64,000 nucleotides of DNA, taken from Denitrobacterium detoxificans. GTDB lineage: Bacteria; Actinomycetota; Coriobacteriia; Coriobacteriales; Eggerthellaceae. Positions 59,042 to 64,000 of this stretch are shown piece after piece; position 1 is the first letter of the stretch, and each line of letters starts with the position of its first letter. The translations under genes were made by a program, and so were the position numbers. The notes beneath the pieces are model-generated. The model was not told where the DNA came from, searched no databases, and was given only the letters and a program-made list of their open reading frames with translations. The stretch covers positions 248,001 through 312,000 of the forward strand of contig NZ_SUUH01000002.1 of NCBI RefSeq assembly GCF_015062615.1, given 5' to 3'.

Positions 59042-60500
59042 TGCCGGTGCATGCGTCGATTACGCGATGTTCACCGATCTGTACCAGCTCACCATGGCCC
59101 AGGGCTATTGGCAGAGCGGCAAGGACGATGAAGAGGCCTGCTTCAACATGTATTTCCGCGCGAATCCGTTCGCGGGTGGCTATACCGTGGCGTGCGGCAT
59201 GGCCCAGCTGGCGGAAATGTTCGAGACGTTTTCGTTCAGCGAATCCGACATCGAATACCTGGCCGGCCTTTCCGCCCCTGCGGGCGGGCCGCTGTTCGAT
59301 GCCGATTTCCTGCGGTACCTGAAGGATATGAAGCTCTCCATCGACGTCGATGCGGTTCACGAGGGAACGCTCGTGTTCCCCAACGAGCCGCTCGTGCGCG
59401 TGAAGGGCCCCATCATTCAGTGCCAGTTGGTTGAAACCGCACTTCTGAACTGCGTTAACTTCCAGTCGCTCATCGCCACGAAGGCGGCGCGCGTCTGCCT
59501 GGCCGCAGGTGGCCCCGTGGCCGAGTTCGGCCTGCGTCGCGCCCAGGGCACCGGTGGTCTGTGGGCCAGCCGCGCTTCCGTGGTAGGTGGCTGCGCCTCT
59601 ACCAGCAACGTCCTTGCCGGCAAGATGTTCGACATTCCTGTTTCGGGAACGCATGCCCATTCGTGGGTCATGGCCTTCGAAGACGAAATCATTGCCTTCC
59701 GTGCGTACGCGAAGCTGTTCCCGCGCAATTGCGTGCTACTCATCGACACGTACGACGTGAAGCAGGGCCTGGAAAACGCCATCACGGTGGGCCTGGAAAT
59801 GAAGGAACGCGGCGAGAAGCTGCTGGGTGTGCGCATCGATTCGGGCGACCTTGCATGGCTCGCCAAGGAATGCCGCGCGCGCCTCGACGAGGTTGGCCTT
59901 ACCGAAACGGGCATCGTGCTCTCCAACGACCTCGACGAATATGCCATCCACTCCATCTGCGAGCAGGGCGCCATCGTGGGTAGCTGGGGCGTGGGCACCA
60001 AGCTTGCCACGGCATACGACCAGCCCACGCTGGGCGGCGTCTACAAGCTGGCCGCCACGCGCAATCCGGGCGAGACCCGTTGGCGCGAACACGTGAAGGT
60101 CACGGAAAGTACCGCCAAGCTCACGTTCCCCGGCGTGCTCGACATTCGCCGCTACTACCAGGAAGACGGCTCCATCGCCGGCGACATGGTATTCGACGTG
60201 AACGAGCCCATCAACGAGCAGGAGCGCATCGTAGACCCCACCGACGAACTGCGCCAGAAGACGCTTTCTGGCCTGCGTCACGAAACGCTGCTCCATCCGC
60301 TCGTGCAGGGTGGGGAAGTGGTGCTTCCCGCGGAATACCGCGATGCCATGCAGGCACGCGAGCGCGCCGTTCGTGGGTTCTCGGAACTCGACGAATCGCG
60401 CAAGCGCCTGTACAACCCCCATTCGTACCCCGTGGGCCTTGAAGCGGGCCTGTTCGTCCGTCGCCGCGACTTGGCGGCTCATCTGCGGGGCTTGAAGTAA
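59034..60500 (+). CDS. pncB: Nicotinate phosphoribosyltransferase
   Basis: A 488-residue enzyme of NAD salvage that joins nicotinate and PRPP. ATG 59034 overlaps the previous stop (ATGAGTAA) and follows GGGAGG; a longer upstream frame is the shadow of the RicT-like gene. N-terminus AMFTDLYQLTMAQGYW is diagnostic; the catalytic His lies in SGTHAHSWVMAF, and a Asp-rich LLIDTYDVKQGLENAI segment is present. It precedes three degV genes with 8-base spacing. Confidence 0.93.
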   Translation: MSNAGACVDYAMFTDLYQLTMAQGYWQSGKDDEEACFNMYFRANPFAGGYTVACGMAQLAEMFETFSFSESDIEYLAGLSAPAGGPLFDADFLRYLKDMKLSIDVDAVHEGTLVFPNEPLVRVKGPIIQCQLVETALLNCVNFQSLIATKAARVCLAAGGPVAEFGLRRAQGTGGLWASRASVVGGCASTSNVLAGKMFDIPVSGTHAHSWVMAFEDEIIAFRAYAKLFPRNCVLLIDTYDVKQGLENAITVGLEMKERGEKLLGVRIDSGDLAWLAKECRARLDEVGLTETGIVLSNDLDEYAIHSICEQGAIVGSWGVGTKLATAYDQPTLGGVYKLAATRNPGETRWREHVKVTESTAKLTFPGVLDIRRYYQEDGSIAGDMVFDVNEPINEQERIVDPTDELRQKTLSGLRHETLLHPLVQGGEVVLPAEYRDAMQARERAVRGFSELDESRKRLYNPHSYPVGLEAGLFVRRRDLAAHLRGLK

Positions 60501-60508
60501 GGATTGCC

Positions 60509-61414
60509 GTGATTCGCGTTCTTGTAGACTCCACCGTATATCTGCCGCCCGAGGTGCGCAACGCCCCCGAGCTGCGCGTGCTGTCGCTCTTCGTGCGCCA
60601 TGCGGGCAGGGAATACGTGGAATCCCAGATGGATATCGACGAATTCTATTCTCGCATTGGCGAGATGATCGAAGATATTCCCACGTCGAGCCAACCTTCT
60701 CCGCTCGAAGTGGAAAAGGAGCTGGAAGATGCCGCCCAGGCGGGCGATAGCGTCATCGGCCTGTTCCTCTCGTCGGGTCTGTCGGGTACGTACGAGGGTG
60801 CCATTCGCGCAGCTCGCGTGGTCGAAGCGCGTCACGCTTCGTTTCGCTACGCATTTATCGACACCAGCGCTACGGGTGGCGACTCCACGGGTGGCGTGGT
60901 CGAAGCACTCGATGCCGTGCATGCGGGCCATTCGCTCTCGCATTGCGTGCAGCGTGCGCTTTTCGGCGTGCAGAGCTCGCGCATTATCTTCTCGCCCGAT
61001 TCGCTCGCCTTCCTGCGTGCAGGTGGTCGCATTGGCGCCGCCAGCGCGCTGTTGGGTGGCCTTATGAACGTGCGCCCCATCCTCACGGTTACCGACGGCA
61101 GCGTGCGCGTGATTGCGAAGGTGCGTTCCCAGAAGAAGGCGCTCTCGCGTATGCTTGCCCAGCTCGACCAGGACATTCAGGAAGCTGGTGGCCTGAAGCA
61201 CCTGGTGGTTCACTATATCGGTAGCAAGGAGCGAGCCGTTGAGTGGGCCCGCGAGGTGGTCGAGCCGCACATTGGGCGCTCCGTTGACGTCGTTCCCGTT
61301 AGTCCCGTTGTGGGCTGTCACGTGGGCCCGGCCATGGGCTTGGCCTACCAATGCAATAATCCGCTTGCCCTGAAGATCACGGGCAATGTGCAGCAGCTAG
61401 CGTGCACGCATTAG
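60509..61414 (+). CDS. DegV family fatty-acid-binding protein (1)
   Basis: A 301-residue protein. GTG 60509 follows AAGGA. DegV features: VDSTVYLPPE at the N-terminus, TSSQPSP, LSSGLSGTYEG (the Ser/Gly loop binding the fatty-acid carboxylate), SLAFLRAGGRIG, and CHVGPAMGLAY near the C-terminus. The family presents fatty acids to FakA kinase. First of three tandem copies; less similar to the next two than they are to each other. Confidence 0.9.
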   Translation: MIRVLVDSTVYLPPEVRNAPELRVLSLFVRHAGREYVESQMDIDEFYSRIGEMIEDIPTSSQPSPLEVEKELEDAAQAGDSVIGLFLSSGLSGTYEGAIRAARVVEARHASFRYAFIDTSATGGDSTGGVVEALDAVHAGHSLSHCVQRALFGVQSSRIIFSPDSLAFLRAGGRIGAASALLGGLMNVRPILTVTDGSVRVIAKVRSQKKALSRMLAQLDQDIQEAGGLKHLVVHYIGSKERAVEWAREVVEPHIGRSVDVVPVSPVVGCHVGPAMGLAYQCNNPLALKITGNVQQLACTH

Positions 61415-61429
61415 CAGAATAGAGGTGTT

Positions 61430-62362
61430 ATGCAGCCGAAGTGCAACCTGATCGTGGATTCCTGCTGCGATCTTCCCCTGAGCGCCGTCGACAAGTCTGG
61501 CGTTACGCTCATCAAGTTCCCGTATGTCTTCGACGGCGTGGAGCATATCGACGATTTGTACCAGACCACGTCGCCCCGCGATTTCTTCGCCGCCATGCGC
61601 GACAAGAAGCGCCAGCCTCCCACGACGTCCCAGCTGCCTGCGCGCGTGCTGCACGACGAGTTCGAGAAGGCGTATGCCAGCGGTGTTCCCACGGTGTACC
61701 TGAGCTTTTCCAGTGGCCTTTCTGGTAGCTACGACGCTGCGGTGCTCATGCGCGATTCGCTGGCTGCGCAGCATCCCGATGGCAAGCTGCTTATCGTCGA
61801 TACGAAGCTTGCCTCCATTGCCGAGGGCCTGCTGGTCATGGGCGCCATCGAGCAGCGTGCGGCCGGCCTTTCCGCCGAGGAAATGGTTGCATGGGTCGAA
61901 GAGGCGCGTTATTTCGTGAACGCGCAGTTCATGGTCGACGATTTGGATGCTCTGCGTCGCGGTGGTCGCATCCCTTCGGGCGTTGCGCTTGCGGGCGCCA
62001 AGCTCGACGTGAAGCCGCTGCTCGGCTTCGACTTGGAAGGCCATCTGTCCCTGGTGGGCATGGCGCGCGGTCGCAAGAAGGGCATTCGCCAGCTGGCTGA
62101 ATACTACGATAAGCATTTCGACGCTTCCGGCGGCTCCAACCAGGTGCTCATGGGCAATGCCGATTGCCCGAAGGACATGGAGCGCCTGCGTGGGGAAATC
62201 GGCAAGGTGAACCCCACGGCCGTGTTCGTCGATTCGAGCATTGGCCCCGTCATTGGCAGCCACGTGGGCTCCGGCATGCTCGCCGTGGTCTTCTGGGGTC
62301 CCGATCGCCGCGAAGAGCTTTCCGTGGCCGATCGCATCGCACGCCGAGTGAAGGGTAAGTAG
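61430..62362 (+). CDS. DegV family fatty-acid-binding protein (2)
   Basis: A 310-residue DegV protein. ATG 61430 lies 15 bases after the previous stop. Motifs: NLIVDSCCDLP, PPTTSQLPARV, LSFSSGLSGSYDA, LDALRRGGRIPSG and GPVIGSHVGSGML. It and the next gene share the MxxKCNLI(V/I)DSCCDLP opening, which suggests a recent duplication. Five-base spacing to the third copy supports one transcript. Confidence 0.9.
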   Translation: MQPKCNLIVDSCCDLPLSAVDKSGVTLIKFPYVFDGVEHIDDLYQTTSPRDFFAAMRDKKRQPPTTSQLPARVLHDEFEKAYASGVPTVYLSFSSGLSGSYDAAVLMRDSLAAQHPDGKLLIVDTKLASIAEGLLVMGAIEQRAAGLSAEEMVAWVEEARYFVNAQFMVDDLDALRRGGRIPSGVALAGAKLDVKPLLGFDLEGHLSLVGMARGRKKGIRQLAEYYDKHFDASGGSNQVLMGNADCPKDMERLRGEIGKVNPTAVFVDSSIGPVIGSHVGSGMLAVVFWGPDRREELSVADRIARRVKGK

Positions 62363-62367
62363 CAACC

Positions 62368-63297
62368 ATGAACTACAAGTGCAATCTCATCATCGATTCT
62401 TGCTGTGACCTGCCCAAGGAAATGTGGGATGTCCCCGGCGTGACCATGCTGCCGTTCTCGTATTCCGACAATATGGCCAGCTACGTAGACGATTCGTTCC
62501 AGTCGCGCACTCCTCATGAGTTCTACGAGTGGATCGGCAAGGGCGCTATGCCCACCACGTCGCAGCCTAGCCAGATGGTCTACGAGGAAGCCTTCCGTGC
62601 TGCCGTGGAATCGGGTGTTCCCACGGTGTACCTGTGCATGTCGAGCGGCATTTCGGGTGCATACAATGGTGCCCTTACGGCCCTCGATCGCATGAAGCGC
62701 GAATTTGGCGAGGGTATCGAGCTCTACGTGGTCGATACGCTTATTGGTTCCACGCCGCTTGGCTTGCTCGTGCAGGAGGCCATGCGCCTGCAGCAGAGCG
62801 GCATGACGGCCAGGGAACTTGCCGATTGGGCGCTCGAGGCCCGGTACTTCACGCACATCATCTTCATGGTGGAAGATCTCGAATGCTTGCATCGCGGTGG
62901 CCGCATTCCCGCCAGCGTGGCGGTGGCGGGCACCAAACTCGACGTAAAGCCGCTGCTTACGTTCGATCTGCAGGGCAAGCTGTCCATCATCGGCGCATCG
63001 CGCGGCCGCAAGAAGGGCATGAAGCGCATGGTCGATTTCTATATGAAGAACCGTGACGTCGACTCGCTTGGCAAGCCCATTGCCGTGGGCAATGCCGATG
63101 TCCCTCACGATGTGGATAAGCTCGAGGCGCTGCTTACCAAGCAAGACGAGGGGGCGATGTTCTTGAACTTGAACATCGGGCCCACCATCGGCTGCCACGT
63201 GGGGCCGGGCATGCTTTCCTGTTGCTTCTGGGGCAACGATCGTAGGAAGAACCTTTCGGTTTCCGATCGCATCGCCAACAGGGTTAAGTCTAATTAG
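62368..63297 (+). CDS. DegV family fatty-acid-binding protein (3)
   Basis: A 309-residue DegV protein. Motifs: NLIIDSCCDLPKEMW, MPTTSQPSQMV, LCMSSGISGAYNGAL, LECLHRGGRIPASV, and GPTIGCHVGPGML. Very close in layout to copy 2. The three copies may bind different fatty acids, as multiple FakB proteins do in other Gram-positives; FakA is not in the window. Confidence 0.9.
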   Translation: MNYKCNLIIDSCCDLPKEMWDVPGVTMLPFSYSDNMASYVDDSFQSRTPHEFYEWIGKGAMPTTSQPSQMVYEEAFRAAVESGVPTVYLCMSSGISGAYNGALTALDRMKREFGEGIELYVVDTLIGSTPLGLLVQEAMRLQQSGMTARELADWALEARYFTHIIFMVEDLECLHRGGRIPASVAVAGTKLDVKPLLTFDLQGKLSIIGASRGRKKGMKRMVDFYMKNRDVDSLGKPIAVGNADVPHDVDKLEALLTKQDEGAMFLNLNIGPTIGCHVGPGMLSCCFWGNDRRKNLSVSDRIANRVKSN

Positions 63298-63307
63298 TCT
63301 GAACAAC

Positions 63308-63329
63308 GCGGGATGCTAAGGCATCCCGC
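63308..63329 (+). terminator. Hairpin after the degV genes
   Basis: A perfect 9-bp stem (GCGGGATGC / GCATCCCGC) with a 4-nt loop, 10 bases after the third degV stop. It is followed by TTCG, not a T-run, so it may be a weak terminator before the next gene. Confidence 0.6.
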
Positions 63330-63349
63330 TTCGACGAAAAGGAGGGCAT

Positions 63350-64000
63350 ATGCCCAAGTCTTTTGTTTTCGTGGGTCATCAGGGTATCTGCCAGGTACTC
63401 GCCCAGAACCTTGCTGCCGCTGGCTTTCCTGCGGCATCCGACGTCGACAGTGCCGACGTCATCTTCACGTACTGCACGTCGCAGGAGTCGCTCGAGAACG
63501 TCTATCTGGAAGAGGATGGCGTCATCTCGAAGGCGAAGCCCGGTGCCTATCTGGTTGATTTTAGCGCCGCCACTCCGTCGCTCGCGCGTGAGCTTTCCGC
63601 GGTAGCCCAGGTGAACGACCTGCATGTCGTGGAAGCGCCGCTTGTGGTGCGCGACGTTACGCTGCCGAATGCGTTTGGCAATCCGCAGAACCTGCTTGTC
63701 CTGGTGGCAGGCGAGGAAGCCGATGCCAATGCCGTAGCCGAGATGCTTGCCGCCCTGGTGGGCACGGTGGAGCCCTGCGGTGGCTCGGGCGATGCCCAGC
63801 TGGCCAAGTGCTCGTTCACCATCCAACAGATCATGGCGCTTCAGGCGTTCATGGAAGCCGATGCGCTCTGCCGCGTGGCGGGTGGCCTTCCCGCTTCCGT
63901 GGCTGCGGCCGATCGCGTCGTGCGTGCCCAGATGGTATCGCCTCAGATCGAAAGCCTGGCACATGCGCTCGAGGAGAATTCCTTCACGAGTACGTGCACC
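63350..64000 (+). CDS. 3-hydroxyisobutyrate/6-phosphogluconate dehydrogenase-like protein (3' truncated by window edge)
   Basis: A beta-hydroxyacid-dehydrogenase-type protein open to the window end (217 codons seen). ATG 63350 follows AAGGAGGG. The N-terminal Rossmann segment is FVFVGHQGICQVLAQNL, in which the usual GxGxxG second and third glycines are replaced by Gln and Cys. Later family motifs are VDFSAATPSLAREL and the catalytic-lysine segment GSGDAQLAKCSFTIQQI. The altered nucleotide motif leaves coenzyme use uncertain. The C-terminal helical domain runs past the edge. Confidence 0.82.
   Translation, partial: MPKSFVFVGHQGICQVLAQNLAAAGFPAASDVDSADVIFTYCTSQESLENVYLEEDGVISKAKPGAYLVDFSAATPSLARELSAVAQVNDLHVVEAPLVVRDVTLPNAFGNPQNLLVLVAGEEADANAVAEMLAALVGTVEPCGGSGDAQLAKCSFTIQQIMALQAFMEADALCRVAGGLPASVAAADRVVRAQMVSPQIESLAHALEENSFTSTCT

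Overview
The window looks like a chromosomal segment of a high-GC anaerobic actinobacterium of the class Coriobacteriia, most likely family Eggerthellaceae (Eggerthella, Gordonibacter, Slackia and Adlercreutzia relatives). This is inferred from several Tat-exported FAD reductases, a very large Tat-exported molybdopterin enzyme with its Fe-S and membrane partners, and three LuxR-type regulators that each carry twelve predicted membrane segments. That combination is typical of these gut bacteria. No rRNA, tRNA, CRISPR array, transposase or phage gene was recognised.

Layout. 1-7.3 kb: a 5'-truncated FAD reductase, then tal, rho, sppA and metG. 7.3-10.5 kb: a membrane LuxR regulator convergent with a Tat flavoprotein. 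11.1 kb: rpmE with a long Ala/Lys/Glu tail. 12.0-22.3 kb: two giant secreted, probably surface, proteins that share an identical 3' cassette inside an 893-bp direct repeat. 22.4-30.5 kb: an SF1-helicase-like ATPase, then a NapGH/TorD-like operon with two acidic unknown proteins and a half-helicase but no catalytic reductase, divergent from a polyferredoxin. 31-39.1 kb: a small membrane protein, a LuxR regulator, and the divergent three-gene molybdoenzyme operon. 39.4-43.7 kb: a flavin reductase-rubredoxin fusion, a Tat-lipoprotein flavoprotein, and a divergent LuxR regulator. 43.7-46.7 kb: a methyltransferase, thyX and a DUF1385 protein. 47.1-52.9 kb: secreted proteins, one of 1459 residues. 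53.2-64 kb: housekeeping genes topA, tmk, holB, a RicT-like gene, pncB, three tandem degV genes and a 3'-truncated 3-hydroxyacid-dehydrogenase-like gene.

How the genes work together. The respiratory genes form three regulator-reductase pairs (7286/9033, 31964/34001, 42219/40222). Each pair probably senses a small-molecule electron acceptor and switches on its own reductase. The NapGH-like module and the polyferredoxin share one divergent promoter region with a 45-bp inverted repeat, and probably move electrons from the quinone pool to a reductase encoded elsewhere.

The most unusual feature is a set of six structured repeats of about 195-285 bp (at 10.7, 11.6, 12.2, 17.2, 30.5 and 31.7 kb). 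Five lie just 3' of a gene and in its sense orientation. Short single-stranded segments are conserved between copies, while the long outer stem and the internal stems differ in sequence from copy to copy and yet stay paired. That pattern points to a conserved RNA or DNA fold rather than a conserved sequence. I do not recognise it as a described family.
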